This document shows, piece by piece, positions 25,176 through 35,744 of a DNA stretch of 38,156 nucleotides. The notes under the pieces are model-generated. The model made no database searches and was not told the origin of the DNA. It saw only the letters and a program-made list of their open reading frames with translations. A program made the translations under genes and the position numbers. Numbering within the stretch: the first letter of the stretch is position 1; every line of letters begins with the position of its first letter. Origin of the DNA: Rhodospirillaceae bacterium (GTDB taxonomy: Bacteria; Pseudomonadota; Alphaproteobacteria; Bin65); contig VXNK01000105.1 in assembly GCA_009840595.1 (NCBI GenBank), forward strand, positions 1 through 38,156. Direction: 5' to 3'.

Positions 25176-25858
25176 GCAGCCGGGACGCGATTCTGGGCGC
25201 GCTGCGCCAACGGCTCGACCGCGACGCGGACGGCGGCAAGGGCGCCGAGGCGGTGGCGGAACGCCTGTCCGCCCATCGGCACAACCTGATCCCGCAGCGC
25301 GGCCAGCGCGACCGGGCCGGCCGGATCGACCTGTTCGAGGACTATGCCGCCGGAGCCGACGCGACCGTGGCGCGGGTGGCGTCGGCGGGCGACGTGCCGG
25401 CCGCGGTCGCGGATTTCCTGAAGCGGCATAACCTGCCGGCCAACCTGGTGCGCGCGCCGGACGCCGAACTCGACGCGATTCCATGGGACAGCCAGCCGAC
25501 CCTGACCCTGGAGGCGCGCAAGGCCGAGGAGCCGGACGCGGTCTCGGTCACGGCTGCCTTCGGCGCAGTCGCCGAGACCGGCACGCTGGTCACGGTCTCG
25601 GGCGACGACAATCCGACGACGCTGAATTTCCTGCCCGAGAACCACATCGTCGTGCTGTGGGCCGACCGGATCAGCGGCGACTACGAGGCCCAGTGGTCGG
25701 CGCTGCGGGCGCGTTACGGCGACGGCGCCCTGCCGCGCACGGTCACCCTGGTCACCGGCCCGTCGCGCAGCGCGGATATCGAGCAGACTCTCCAGCTCGG
25801 CGCCCACGGCCCGCGCCGGCTCCATATCGTGATCGTCGATGAGCGGCCGGAACCATAG
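25172..25858 (+). CDS. lutC: Lactate utilization protein LutC
   Basis: The product is 228 aa, a stand-alone LUD domain. Start GTG 25172 overlaps the lutB stop (GTGA) and gives MSSRDAILGALRQRL, a normal N-terminus. The conserved AFGAVAETGTLVTVSG and NFLPENHIVVLWADRI blocks are seen, as is TLVTGPSRSADIEQTLQLGAHGP. It lacks cysteines for Fe-S binding, as expected for this subunit. Its end overlaps the start of the Smr gene by 20 bases. No lutR or lactate permease (lutP) is adjacent in the window. Confidence 0.95.
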   Translation: MSSRDAILGALRQRLDRDADGGKGAEAVAERLSAHRHNLIPQRGQRDRAGRIDLFEDYAAGADATVARVASAGDVPAAVADFLKRHNLPANLVRAPDAELDAIPWDSQPTLTLEARKAEEPDAVSVTAAFGAVAETGTLVTVSGDDNPTTLNFLPENHIVVLWADRISGDYEAQWSALRARYGDGALPRTVTLVTGPSRSADIEQTLQLGAHGPRRLHIVIVDERPEP

Positions 25859-26528
25859 CCGGGACCGCAAACCGGCGGCCAAGCCCGTTGGAAGCTCCGC
25901 GGGCGCGGACCCCGCCGGCGAAGAAGACGCCCGCCTGTGGGAGAACGTCACCCGGTCGGTGAAACCGCTGGCGCGGAAGGGTGTTATACCGGCCGTTGCC
26001 GCGCCCGCGCCGTCCGCGCCGGAGAAACGGCCGGCGAAAGCGCCCGGTGCGAAAGAAAATCCGGCCGCCGCGCCCGAGCGCGTCGATCTATCCGGCCTGC
26101 GCATCGGCCCGCAGGAAAGGCGGCCCGCACCCGCCGCTCCCGGTCGCGGCGGCCTCGGCTACGGCGACGCGCCGGGCGTCGACAAGCGCACCGCGACCCG
26201 CTTCCGCCGCGGCCTGATGCCGATCGACGCGACGCTCGACCTGCACGGCCACACGCAGAACAGCGCCCGCGCGGCCCTCGCCGGCTTCCTGCGCGCGCAC
26301 CGGGCGGCCGGGCGGCGCTGCGTCCTGGTCGTCACCGGCAAGGGGCTGAAGGACGACTGGTCGGTCGGCGCCCTGCGCCAGGCCCTGCCCGGCTGGCTCA
26401 ACGCCCCGGACCTGCGCCGCCTGATCCTCGCCTACTGCCACGCCCAGCCCCACCACGGCGGCAGCGGCGCGGTGTATATCCTGTTGAGAAGGGAGCGGGG
26501 GAAGGGCGGCCGCGGGGAGGGCGATTGA
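25839..26528 (+). CDS. Smr/MutS2-C domain protein
   Basis: The product is 229 aa. The N-terminal half (1-120) is basic, Pro/Ala-rich and probably disordered. The Smr domain follows at about 128-225, with LDLHGHTQ (133-140), VVTGKG near 169 and HGGSGAVYILL close to the end, the key motifs of this nicking or RNA-cleaving endonuclease family. The ATG lies 20 bases inside lutC, so translation is likely coupled, although the Smr gene normally follows mltA in related genomes rather than lutC. The DNA or RNA target is not known from sequence. Confidence 0.92.
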   Translation: MSGRNHSRDRKPAAKPVGSSAGADPAGEEDARLWENVTRSVKPLARKGVIPAVAAPAPSAPEKRPAKAPGAKENPAAAPERVDLSGLRIGPQERRPAPAAPGRGGLGYGDAPGVDKRTATRFRRGLMPIDATLDLHGHTQNSARAALAGFLRAHRAAGRRCVLVVTGKGLKDDWSVGALRQALPGWLNAPDLRRLILAYCHAQPHHGGSGAVYILLRRERGKGGRGEGD

Positions 26529-26598
26529 GGCGGACAGTTTTGCCGCTGCATTCCGGCCGCCCGCCGTTTGCAGAAACGTCGAAGAATCAAGAAACTTT

Positions 26599-26693
26599 GC
26601 CGCCCCGGACTTGATCCGGGGCCCAGGGCCGACCCGAAAGGCCCATGCCTGTGGGCCCTGGTCCCCGGATCGTCGCTGCGCTCCGTCCGGGGA
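26599..26693. repeat. Palindromic intergenic repeat, family B, copy 2
   Basis: Same ends as copy 1 (5181-5276): GCCGCCCCGGACTTGATCCG at the left and CGCTGCGCTCCGTCCGGGG at the right. The paired arms GGGCCCAGGG and CCCTGGTCCCCGGAT are retained and the central loop differs. It lies between the convergent Smr and hslU genes, where it could act as a bidirectional transcript-end hairpin. Confidence 0.85.
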
Positions 26694-26746
26694 AACAATC
26701 TTTGGTCTTCAGCCTGAGACGGCAATCGCCTGTCCCGGCACACCCC

Positions 26747-28075
26747 CTACAAAATAAACCGGCTCAAATCCGCATCCTTCGCCAGATCCGCCACCTGGTC
26801 GCGGACGTAGGCGGCGTCGATGGCGATGGTTTCGCCGCTGCGCTCGGTGGCCGAGAAGCTGATGTCCTCGAGCAGCCGCTCCATCACCGTGTGCAGCCGG
26901 CGCGCGCCGATATTCTCGACGCTGCTGTTGACCTCGGCGGAATAGCGCGCGATCTCGGCGATCGCCTCGTCGCTGAACTCCAGGGTCACCTCCTCGGTCT
27001 GCATCAGCGCCTTGTATTGCAGCGGCAGGCTGTTCTCGGTCTCGCTCAGGATGCGCACGAAATCGTCGACGTCGAGGGCCTTCAACTCGACCCGGATCGG
27101 CAGCCGGCCTTGCAGTTCGGGCAGCATGTCCGACGGCTTGGCGAGGTGGAAGGCGCCCGAGGCGATGAACAGGATGTGGTCGCTGCGCACCGGTCCGTGC
27201 TTGGTCGCCACCGTCGTGCCCTCGATCAGCGGCAACAGGTCGCGCTGCACGCCCTCGCGGCTGACGTCGGCGCCGCCGAGCCGCTCGGAACGGCCGGTGA
27301 TCTTGTCGATCTCGTCGAGGAAGACGATGCCGTTCTGCTCGACCAGGTCGATGGCCTCGGCGACGACCTGGTCCTCGTCGAGCAGGTTGTCGCTCTCCTC
27401 GGCCATCAGCAGTTCATAGCTCTCGCCGACGCTCAGCCGCTTGGATTTGGTCGCGCCGCCCAGCGCCTTGCCGAGCATGTCGTTGAGGTTGATCATGCCC
27501 ATCTGGGCGCCGGGCATGCCGGGAATGTCGAAGGTCGGCAGGCCGCCGCCGCGGCTGTCGCGCACCTCCAGTTCGATCTCCTTGGCGTCGAGCTCGCCGG
27601 CGCGCAGCCGCTTGCGGAAGCTCTCTCGCGTGTCCTTGCGGGCGTTCTCGCCGACCAGGGCGTCGAGCACCCGCTCCTCGGCCGCCATCTCGGCCTTGGC
27701 GGTGACCGACTTGCGCAGCCGCTCCCGCGTCATGCCGATGGCGATCTCGACCAGGTCGCGCACGATCTGCTCGACGTCGCGGCCGACATAGCCGACCTCG
27801 GTGAACTTGGTCGCCTCGACCTTGAGGAAGGGCGCGTTGGCGAGGCGGGCGAGCCGGCGGGCGATCTCGGTCTTGCCGCAGCCGGTCGGCCCGATCATCA
27901 GGATGTTCTTGGGCAGCACCTCTTCCTTCATCGCGTCGTCGAGCTGCTGGCGCCGCCAGCGGTTGCGCAACGCCACGGCCACCGCCTTCTTGGCGTCCTT
28001 CTGGCCGACGATGAAGCGGTCGAGCTCCGAGACGATCTCGCGCGGGCTGAAGGCGGTCGGGGTGTAGCCGGTCAT
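26747..28075 (-). CDS. hslU: ATP-dependent protease ATPase subunit HslU
   Basis: The product is 442 aa, matching E. coli HslU. It is the AAA+ unfoldase that feeds substrates to HslV. The N-terminal [15 protein letters not shown], Walker A GPTGCGKT (62-69), the I domain (about 110-240), Walker [10 protein letters not shown] and the sensor region are intact, and the protein ends in the conserved DLSRFIL that docks into HslV. The start overlaps the hslV stop by four bases. The frame is open upstream antisense to hisB, but [15 protein letters not shown] is the usual start. Confidence 0.98.
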   Translation of the reverse strand: MTGYTPTAFSPREIVSELDRFIVGQKDAKKAVAVALRNRWRRQQLDDAMKEEVLPKNILMIGPTGCGKTEIARRLARLANAPFLKVEATKFTEVGYVGRDVEQIVRDLVEIAIGMTRERLRKSVTAKAEMAAEERVLDALVGENARKDTRESFRKRLRAGELDAKEIELEVRDSRGGGLPTFDIPGMPGAQMGMINLNDMLGKALGGATKSKRLSVGESYELLMAEESDNLLDEDQVVAEAIDLVEQNGIVFLDEIDKITGRSERLGGADVSREGVQRDLLPLIEGTTVATKHGPVRSDHILFIASGAFHLAKPSDMLPELQGRLPIRVELKALDVDDFVRILSETENSLPLQYKALMQTEEVTLEFSDEAIAEIARYSAEVNSSVENIGARRLHTVMERLLEDISFSATERSGETIAIDAAYVRDQVADLAKDADLSRFIL

Positions 28076-28620
28076 ACGCGCTCGATCACGATCTGGTCGT
28101 TGGTATAGATGCAGATGTCGGCGGCGATGCCCATGGCGCGGCGCGCGACCTCCTCGGCCGGCAGTTCGGTCTCCGCCATCAGGGCCTTGGCCGCCGCCAG
28201 GGCATAGGGCCCGCCGCTGCCGATGCCGATCAGGCCGTCCTCGGGCTCCAGCACGTCGCCGTTGCCGGTCAGCACCAGCGAGACGTCCCTGTCCGCCACC
28301 GCCATCATGGCCTCGAGCCGGCGCAGATAGCGGTCGGTGCGCCAGTCCTTGGCCATTTCCACGCAGGCCCGGGTGAGCTGGCCGGGATGCTGCTCCAGCT
28401 TGCCCTCCAGCCGCTCGAACAGGGCGAAAGCGTCCGCCGTGGCGCCGGCGAAGCCGACAACGACCTTGCCGTCGGCGAGCCGCCGCACCTTGCGCGCGCC
28501 GCCCTTGAGCACGGTGTTGCCGAAGGTGACCTGGCCGTCGCCGGCCACCACGACGTCGCCGCCGCGCCGGACCGATAGGATCGTCGTGCCGTGGAACAGG
28601 AGGGTATCGGGATCGCTCAT
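28072..28620 (-). CDS. hslV: ATP-dependent protease peptidase subunit HslV
   Basis: The product is 182 aa. It is the proteasome-beta-like threonine protease of the HslUV complex. The catalytic Thr is expected at residue 12 (GT-TILSVRR context), exposed after removal of the short propeptide [11 protein letters not shown]. The [13 protein letters not shown] block and [16 protein letters not shown] are present. It is the first gene of hslVU and is divergent from hisB across 169 bp, where promoters for both operons should lie. Confidence 0.97.
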   Translation of the reverse strand: MSDPDTLLFHGTTILSVRRGGDVVVAGDGQVTFGNTVLKGGARKVRRLADGKVVVGFAGATADAFALFERLEGKLEQHPGQLTRACVEMAKDWRTDRYLRRLEAMMAVADRDVSLVLTGNGDVLEPEDGLIGIGSGGPYALAAAKALMAETELPAEEVARRAMGIAADICIYTNDQIVIERV

Positions 28621-28789
28621 GCCGCCCTGTATGTGGCGCTGCGGCGGCGCGGGTCAACATGGGCGAACGGCCCCCGTCTCGATTGGGGCCTCGGCCTGCG
28701 CCGTCCGGCGACCTACATTCGGATGCGTCGGCGGATGCGCCGGCAGGCATTCCGGGTTAAGAACGGGCGAAAGACGCCGGAGACCGACG

Positions 28790-29434
28790 ATGAACCAGGC
28801 CATCGGCCCCGACCCCACTCTAGACAGGCCGGCCGCGCGCACCGCCAGCGTGGCGCGGCGGACCAAGGAAACCCAGATCGACGTGTCGCTCAACCTCGAC
28901 GGCAGCGGCGAGTACAGCGTCGATACCGGGATCGGCTTCCTCGATCACATGATGGAGCAGCTGTCGCGCCATTCCCTGATCGACCTCGAACTGAAGGCGG
29001 TCGGCGACCTGCATATCGATTTCCACCACACCACCGAGGACACCGGCATCGCGATCGGCGAGGCGGTGAGCAAGGCGCTCGGCGATCGCAAGGGCATCCG
29101 GCGCTACGGCGACGCGCTGATCCCGATGGACGAGACGCTGACCCGGGTCGCGCTGGACTGCTCGAACCGGCCCTACCTGATCTGGAAGGTCGGCTTCTCC
29201 AAGCCGAAGCTCGGCGAGATGGATACCGAGTTGTTCAAGGAATGGTTCCAGGCCTTCGCCCAGGCCGCCGGCATCACGCTCCATGTCGAAAACCTCTACG
29301 GCGAGAACAACCACCATATCGTCGAGAGCTGCTTCAAGGGGCTGGCCCGGTCGCTGCGCAGCGCCATCGAGCCCGATCCGCGCAAGGCCGACGCCGTGCC
29401 CTCCACCAAGGGGGTGCTGGGTGGTTCCCTGTAG
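28790..29434 (+). CDS. hisB: Imidazoleglycerol-phosphate dehydratase
   Basis: The product is 214 aa, the monofunctional form without a histidinol-phosphatase domain. It converts imidazole glycerol phosphate to imidazole acetol phosphate, step 6 of histidine synthesis. Metal-binding and signature motifs are [20 protein letters not shown] and [13 protein letters not shown]. The first 20 residues (to RTASVAR) precede the core. GGAGA lies seven bases before ATG 28790, which decides the start against the longer open frame. It heads hisB-hisH-GNAT-hisA. Confidence 0.97.
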   Translation: MNQAIGPDPTLDRPAARTASVARRTKETQIDVSLNLDGSGEYSVDTGIGFLDHMMEQLSRHSLIDLELKAVGDLHIDFHHTTEDTGIAIGEAVSKALGDRKGIRRYGDALIPMDETLTRVALDCSNRPYLIWKVGFSKPKLGEMDTELFKEWFQAFAQAAGITLHVENLYGENNHHIVESCFKGLARSLRSAIEPDPRKADAVPSTKGVLGGSL

Positions 29435-29458
29435 CGCTGCGGCGGACCGGAGGCCCTA

Positions 29459-30148
29459 GTGGCCGACGGCGTCGCCATCGTCGATTACGGCGCCGGCAAT
29501 TTGCGCTCGGCGGAGAAGGCCTTTGTCCGCATGGCCGGAGAGGCCGGCGCCGGCCTGCCGGTCGTCGCGACCGGCGACGCCGACCGGGTCGCACGGGCGA
29601 GCCATGTCGTGCTGCCCGGCCAGGGCGCCTTCGCCGACTGCCGCGCCGGCCTGCACGCGCTGGACGGCATGGTCGAGGCGCTGCACGAGGCCGTGACGGC
29701 GCGCGGCGCGCCCTTCCTCGGCATCTGCGTCGGCATGCAGCTGCTCGCCGACCGTGGCCTGGAGCATGGCGAGACGCCGGGTTTCGGCTGGGTGCCGGGC
29801 GAGGTTGCCGCGCTCGAACCGGACGATCCGGCGCTCAAGATCCCCCATATGGGCTGGAACGACCTGAGATTTCACGACAACGGCCGCGGCGGCGGCCGCG
29901 GTAGCGGGCCGAACGGCGGCGGCCATCCGGTGCTGGCCGGGCTGGCGGACGGCGACCATGCCTATTTCGTCCATTCCTACGGCTTTCGCTGCGCCGACGG
30001 GGCCGACCTGCTGGCGACCTGCGACTATGGCGGGCCGGTCGCGGCCATCGTCGGGCGGGACAACATGGTCGGCACCCAGTTCCATCCCGAGAAGAGCCAG
30101 CAGGCCGGCCTGCGCCTGATCGCCAACTTCCTGGCGTGGCGGCCGTGA
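29459..30148 (+). CDS. hisH: Imidazole glycerol phosphate synthase, glutamine amidotransferase subunit HisH
   Basis: The product is 229 aa from GTG 29459, which has a strong GGAGG five bases upstream. It releases ammonia from glutamine for HisF. The class I amidotransferase triad is Cys90 ([11 protein letters not shown]), His209 and Glu211 ([10 protein letters not shown]). The oxyanion motif PGQGAF is at 53-58. A Gly/Asn/Arg-rich insert at about 139-155 ([11 protein letters not shown]) lengthens a surface loop relative to most HisH proteins. Its partner hisF is not in the window. Confidence 0.96.
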   Translation: MADGVAIVDYGAGNLRSAEKAFVRMAGEAGAGLPVVATGDADRVARASHVVLPGQGAFADCRAGLHALDGMVEALHEAVTARGAPFLGICVGMQLLADRGLEHGETPGFGWVPGEVAALEPDDPALKIPHMGWNDLRFHDNGRGGGRGSGPNGGGHPVLAGLADGDHAYFVHSYGFRCADGADLLATCDYGGPVAAIVGRDNMVGTQFHPEKSQQAGLRLIANFLAWRP

Positions 30149-30867
30149 GCGGGCCCGTGGACGGCACAAGCAGGGACGGCACAAGCCGGGACGGCAAGAG
30201 CGCGCGCGGTAAACGCAAAGGCGCCGGCCGCAAGAGCGCACCGCCGGCGCACGCCCCGTGGCCGGACCGCATGGCGCCCGACTCGATCCTCGGCGTCGAG
30301 GCGATCACCCGGTTCGAGCATGGCGACCTGAACGACATCTGCGACGCCGCCGAGGATGCGATCGACGCCGGCGGCGGCTTCGGCTGGCTGCGCGCGCCGG
30401 ACCGGACGATGCTGGAGAGCTACTGGCGCGGCGTCCTGGTCGTGCCCGAGCGCATCCTGATCGTCGCCCGGATCGACCGCACGATCTGCGGCGCGGCGCA
30501 GCTGGTCCGGCCGGCGCCGAACAACGAGGCGCGGGCCTTCGCCGTCCAGCTCGAACACGCCTTCATCGCGCCTTGGGCGCGCGGCCACGGCCTCGCCCGG
30601 ATGCTGATGGAAAAGGCCGAGGTGCTGGCGCGCAACGAGGGCTTCGACGTCATCGCCCTCGACGTCCGCGCGACCCAGGACCGCGCGATCAGCCTGTACG
30701 AATCGATGGGCTACGTCCGCTGGGGCCGCAACCCCTTCTACGCCCGGGTCGAGGGCAAGCCGGTCGCCGGGCTGTATTACTGGAAGGACCTGAACGCCGC
30801 GCCCGGCGCGGCGCCCGACGCAGCATCAGGCGCGGCGCCGGGCGACGGAACGGACGGGCCGGGATGA
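30145..30867 (+). CDS. GNAT family N-acetyltransferase inside the his operon
   Basis: The product is 240 aa from GTG 30145, which overlaps the hisH stop (GTGA). GTG 30136 and ATG 30271 are alternatives; the first 45 residues are basic and low-complexity and may not be translated. The GNAT core spans about 50-215, with acetyl-CoA binding in [21 protein letters not shown] (Q/R-x-x-G-x-G/A pattern) and [24 protein letters not shown], the C-terminal signature. The C-terminal tail is Ala/Gly-rich. The stop overlaps hisA by four bases. A similar gene between hisH and hisA occurs in related bacteria. The substrate is unknown. Confidence 0.85.
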   Translation: MSGPVDGTSRDGTSRDGKSARGKRKGAGRKSAPPAHAPWPDRMAPDSILGVEAITRFEHGDLNDICDAAEDAIDAGGGFGWLRAPDRTMLESYWRGVLVVPERILIVARIDRTICGAAQLVRPAPNNEARAFAVQLEHAFIAPWARGHGLARMLMEKAEVLARNEGFDVIALDVRATQDRAISLYESMGYVRWGRNPFYARVEGKPVAGLYYWKDLNAAPGAAPDAASGAAPGDGTDGPG

Positions 30868-31607
30868 ACCTGTACCCCGCGATCGACCTCAAGGACGGCC
30901 GTTGCGTGCGGCTGCTCAAGGGCGATTTCGCGCAGGAAACCGTGTTCAACGACGATCCGGCCGACCAGGCGGCGCAATTCCAGGCCCAGGGCTTCCGCCG
31001 GCTCCACGTCGTCGACCTGAACGGCGCCGCCGAAGGCCGTTCGGTCAACCGGGCGGGCGTCGAGGCGATCCTCGGCGCCGTGTCGATCCCGGTCCAGCTC
31101 GGCGGCGGCATCCGCGACATGGCGGGGATCGAGATGTGGCTGGGCCGCGGCCTGGCGCGGGTTATCCTCGGCACCGCCGCCCTGCGCGCGCCTTCCCTTG
31201 TGCGGCAGGCGGCGCGCGCCTTTCCCGGCCGGGTCGCGGTCGGCATCGACGCGCGCGGCGGCCGGGTCGCCACCCAGGGCTGGTTCGAGACCTCGGACGT
31301 GACGGCGGTCGATCTCGCCCGCTCGTTCGAGGATGCCGGCGTCGCCGCTATCGTCTATACCGATATCGAGCGCGACGGCGCGCTCCGGGGGGTCAACGTC
31401 GCGGCGACGGCCGCGCTCGCCCGGTCGGTCGGCACGCCGGTCATCGCGTCGGGCGGCGTCGCCGGGCTGGACGATCTCCGGGCGCTGAAGGCAGAAGCGG
31501 CGAGCGGCATCGAGGGCGTCATCTGCGGCCGGGCGCTCTATGACGGAAAAATCGAGCCGGCGCAGGCGCTTGCGCTGCTCGACGATAAAAAAAGATCGTC
31601 CATATAA
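30864..31607 (+). CDS. hisA: 1-(5-phosphoribosyl)-5-[(5-phosphoribosylamino)methylideneamino]imidazole-4-carboxamide isomerase
   Basis: The product is 247 aa, a (beta/alpha)8 barrel. It catalyses the Amadori rearrangement of ProFAR to PRFAR, step 4 of histidine synthesis. Asp8 (PAIDLKDG) is the catalytic base; [29 protein letters not shown] and ASGGVAG are the phosphate-binding and barrel motifs, and the second catalytic Asp is in YTDIERDG. The start is the ATG overlapping the GNAT stop. In most relatives hisF and hisE follow immediately, but here an unrelated DUF2147 gene comes 193 bp later. Confidence 0.97.
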   Translation: MNLYPAIDLKDGRCVRLLKGDFAQETVFNDDPADQAAQFQAQGFRRLHVVDLNGAAEGRSVNRAGVEAILGAVSIPVQLGGGIRDMAGIEMWLGRGLARVILGTAALRAPSLVRQAARAFPGRVAVGIDARGGRVATQGWFETSDVTAVDLARSFEDAGVAAIVYTDIERDGALRGVNVAATAALARSVGTPVIASGGVAGLDDLRALKAEAASGIEGVICGRALYDGKIEPAQALALLDDKKRSSI

Positions 31608-31800
31608 AAACCGCTCCGGAACCGCGCCGCGGCTGCGGGCGCTGCCCGCCCGCCCGGATTTCCGTTTCGCCGCCGGCCGGAATTCCGTATAACCGGAGGC
31701 TGTACGGTGCCCGTTCCGCCCCGCCCGGTCGGCGCGCCGTATCTTCTGGGAGCGGATCCGCCGTTCGGGCGGGCGGCTGCGGTCCGGGGAGGTGCCGTCC

Positions 31801-32247
31801 ATGATACCGGCAAGACGCCTGTCTGCATTTGCCGCCGTTTTCTGCCTCGCTTGCGGCGGTAGCGCCCTCGCGGATCCCGGCGCGGATCCCAGGGGGGTCT
31901 GGCTCACCCCCGGCGGCAACTCGCATGTCGAGATCGCGCCGTGCGGCGACAAACTGTGCGGCCGGATCGTCTGGCTCAAGGAGCCGAACAACAAGAAGGG
32001 CCAGCCGCTGCGGGATGCCAGGAACGAAGAAGAGTCGCTGCGGTCCCGGCCGATCCTCGGGCTGCCCGTGCTGACCGGGTTCCCGCAGGAGCCGACGGAC
32101 GGCGTATGGGACGACGGCAAGATTTACAGTCCGAAGACCGGCAAGACCTTCAGGTCGGAAATGGAAATGAAGGGCCGGGACACCCTGAAGGTCAGCGGCT
32201 GCAGGTGGATACGCTGCAAGTCCCAGACCTGGAAGCGGGTGAAGTGA
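31801..32247 (+). CDS. DUF2147 family exported protein
   Basis: The product is 148 aa with a signal peptide (about 1-24, ending GGSALA), so it is probably periplasmic. The remaining part is a small beta-barrel of DUF2147 (PF09917): GVWLTPGGNSHVEIAPCGDK, CGRIVWLKEPN, VLTGF..., DGKIYSPKTGKTFRSEMEM and CRWIRCKSQTWKRV. The paired cysteines (around C-x4-C and CRWIRC) could form disulfides. GGGAGG eight bases before ATG 31801 decides the start. The family has no established role. Its stop overlaps the start of the MFS gene, so the two are translated together. Confidence 0.9.
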   Translation: MIPARRLSAFAAVFCLACGGSALADPGADPRGVWLTPGGNSHVEIAPCGDKLCGRIVWLKEPNNKKGQPLRDARNEEESLRSRPILGLPVLTGFPQEPTDGVWDDGKIYSPKTGKTFRSEMEMKGRDTLKVSGCRWIRCKSQTWKRVK

Positions 32248-33542
32248 CGGTCCGCCCGATCTGGACCGGCGGGCGCAAATCCGCCTTCGGCTGGGCGCTC
32301 TACGACTGGGCGAACTCGCCCTTCACCACCGTCGTCACGACCTTCATCTTCGCGGCCTATTTCGCCGGCGCCATCGCGCCGGACAAGACGACCGGCGCCT
32401 CGCAATGGGCGTTCACCCAGGGCGCGGCGGCCTTCGTCATGGCGATCCTCAGCCCGGTCCTCGGCGCGATCGCCGACCACGGCAAGGGCCGCAAGGCCTG
32501 GATCGTGTTCTGGACCCTGGTCATGGTCGCCGCGTCGGCCGCGCTGTGGTGGGGCGCGCCGGGCGTCGAGTCGACGGCCCTCGTGCTCACCGCGGCCTTC
32601 ATCGGCGTGATCGGGTTCGAGATGGGCCTCGTCTTCTACAACGCCATGCTGCCCGGCCTCGCCCCGGCGAGCCATATCGGCCGGCTCTCCGGCTGGTCCT
32701 GGGGGCTGGGCTATATCGGCGGCCTGGCCTGCCTGATCCTGCTGCTGTTCGTGTTCGTACAGCCGGAGGTCGCGCCCTTCGGGCTCGACAAGTCTGCGGC
32801 CGAGCATATCCGGATCGCCGGGCCGATCGTCGCCGTGTGGGCGCTGGTCTTCAGCCTGCCGCTGTTCTTCCTGACCGCGGATACGCCGGGGACGGGGCTT
32901 CCCATGGGCCAGGCGGTCGGCGCCGGGCTGCGCACGCTGGGCAACACCCTGGCCAATGTCCGCAAGCACGCCAACATCGCGCGCTTCCTGATCGCCCGGA
33001 TTTTCTATGTCGACGGGCTGAACACGATCTTCGCCGTCGGGGCGATCTATGCCGCCGCGGTTTTCGGCATGGACACGGCGGAGATCCTGATGTTCGGCAT
33101 CATCGTGAATGTCACGGCCGGGCTGGGCGCCTTCGCCTTCGCCTGGCTGGACGACCGGCTGGGCGCCAAGGCGACCGTGCTTCTGGGCGTCGCCGGCGTC
33201 ACGGTTTGCGGCATTCCGATGCTGTTTGTCGACGACAAGACCTGGTTCTACGTCCTCGGCGGGATCATGGGCCTGTTTTTCGGCCCGGCCCAGGCGGCAA
33301 GCCGCTCGCTGATGAGCCATCTCGCGCCCCGGGGGCAGGAGGCCGAAATGTTCGGCCTCTACGCCTTTGCCGGCAAATGCACGGCCTTTCTCGGCCCGTG
33401 GATCTTCGGCGCCGTTACCCTGGCCGCCGGCCCGCGCTGGGGCATGGCGACGGTCGTGCCGTTCCTGATCGTCGGCGCGCTGATCCTGCTGAAGGTCGAT
33501 ACCGGCAAGGACGCGCGGGCGGAGGCGGCGGCCCCGGAGTAA
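32244..33542 (+). CDS. UMF1-type MFS transporter (Atg22-like)
   Basis: The product is 432 aa from GTG 32244, which overlaps the DUF2147 stop (GTGA). The diagnostic opening [20 protein letters not shown] belongs to the UMF1/Atg22 family, and about 12 membrane helices are visible (for example [68 protein letters not shown]). It is an inner-membrane transporter; eukaryotic relatives release amino acids from vacuoles, but the bacterial substrate is unknown. Coupling to DUF2147 may be meaningful. It converges with purH, 9 bp between stops. Confidence 0.93.
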   Translation: MTVRPIWTGGRKSAFGWALYDWANSPFTTVVTTFIFAAYFAGAIAPDKTTGASQWAFTQGAAAFVMAILSPVLGAIADHGKGRKAWIVFWTLVMVAASAALWWGAPGVESTALVLTAAFIGVIGFEMGLVFYNAMLPGLAPASHIGRLSGWSWGLGYIGGLACLILLLFVFVQPEVAPFGLDKSAAEHIRIAGPIVAVWALVFSLPLFFLTADTPGTGLPMGQAVGAGLRTLGNTLANVRKHANIARFLIARIFYVDGLNTIFAVGAIYAAAVFGMDTAEILMFGIIVNVTAGLGAFAFAWLDDRLGAKATVLLGVAGVTVCGIPMLFVDDKTWFYVLGGIMGLFFGPAQAASRSLMSHLAPRGQEAEMFGLYAFAGKCTAFLGPWIFGAVTLAAGPRWGMATVVPFLIVGALILLKVDTGKDARAEAAAPE

Positions 33543-33551
33543 TCCGCGCCC

Positions 33552-35129
<1,578 letters not shown>

Positions 35130-35744
35130 CGGTCCTCGGCCGGGAAACGGCGGGCGGGCGGACGGGGCCGCCGAGTCTAACCCGGATTTCGCACCGCGGT
35201 CACGACCCGCATCGCCATCGCCCGAAGCATCTCCCTCCCTCAAGCGGTGCCTCTGCAAATGGGGCACCGACCGAATTCCCCTCCACCAAGGGGAGGATTC
35301 CTCTGCGAAAGGGGGAGGCCGCGCCGGGCGCACCCCCTCGCCGTCATTTCGACCGAAGCGAAGCAGCTTGCCCTGAGCGAAGTCGAAGGGAGTGGAGAAA
35401 TCCGGCTGGCGACGGGCGCTGGCCAGGCGCTGAAACCTCGGGCGTCGACGGAGCGCTGACCAGATTTCTCCACTCCGCCCCGGCCCGGGGGGCCGGGGCT
35501 TCGGTCGAAATGACGGGATGGGTTCGAGGACCGGATCGGGCATGGGGTCCGGCAGGGAAGGCCGCGCCGGCGCCCGCTTCCGCCTTGTCCGCGTTTCGCA
35601 GAGGAATTCCTCGGGGGAGGGGGAGGCGAAACGGATGGGCGATGCGAAGAAAATGCCGCACATGCCGGGTGGCGCCAGCGGCGCATAACGGCTTCGGACG
35701 CCGCGCAGCGGCTGCGCCCTCGAAACAGGAGACGTTTCGGCAGC
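35130..35744. other. Intergenic region, 615 bp, mostly repeats
   Basis: It separates the divergent purH and nucleotide-sugar dehydrogenase genes. Inverted pairs GGTGCC/GGCACC (near 35246-35269) and CCCCT/AGGGG (in TTCCCCTCCACCAAGGGGAG near 35278) form short hairpins. Repeat A copy 2 fills 35343-35514. A second piece with AGAGGAATTCCTCGGGGGAG near 35600 mirrors the earlier GGATTCCTCTGCG, hinting at a third repeat type. No gene is supported. Confidence 0.5.
35343..35514. repeat. Palindromic intergenic repeat, family A, copy 2
   Basis: It is bounded by GTCATTTCGACCG (35343) and CGGTCGAAATGAC (35502-35514), with the inner pair GTGGAGAAATC and GATTTCTCCAC. The core CCAGGCGCTGAAACCTCGGG is identical to that in copy 1. 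Copy 2 has an extra AGCTTGCCCTGAGCGAAGTC segment in its left arm; copy 1 has the matching inverse (GACTTCGCTCAGGGCAGG) in its right arm. Confidence 0.88.

Noticed and set aside
23388-25484. 698-codon minus-strand frame
   Set aside because: Shadow of lutA, lutB and lutC in the opposite strand; no domain.
31581-31606. GACGAT...ATCGTC hairpin with A-runs at the end of hisA as terminator
   Set aside because: The A-runs are in the loop and on the wrong strand for a rightward intrinsic terminator, and the stem lies inside hisA.
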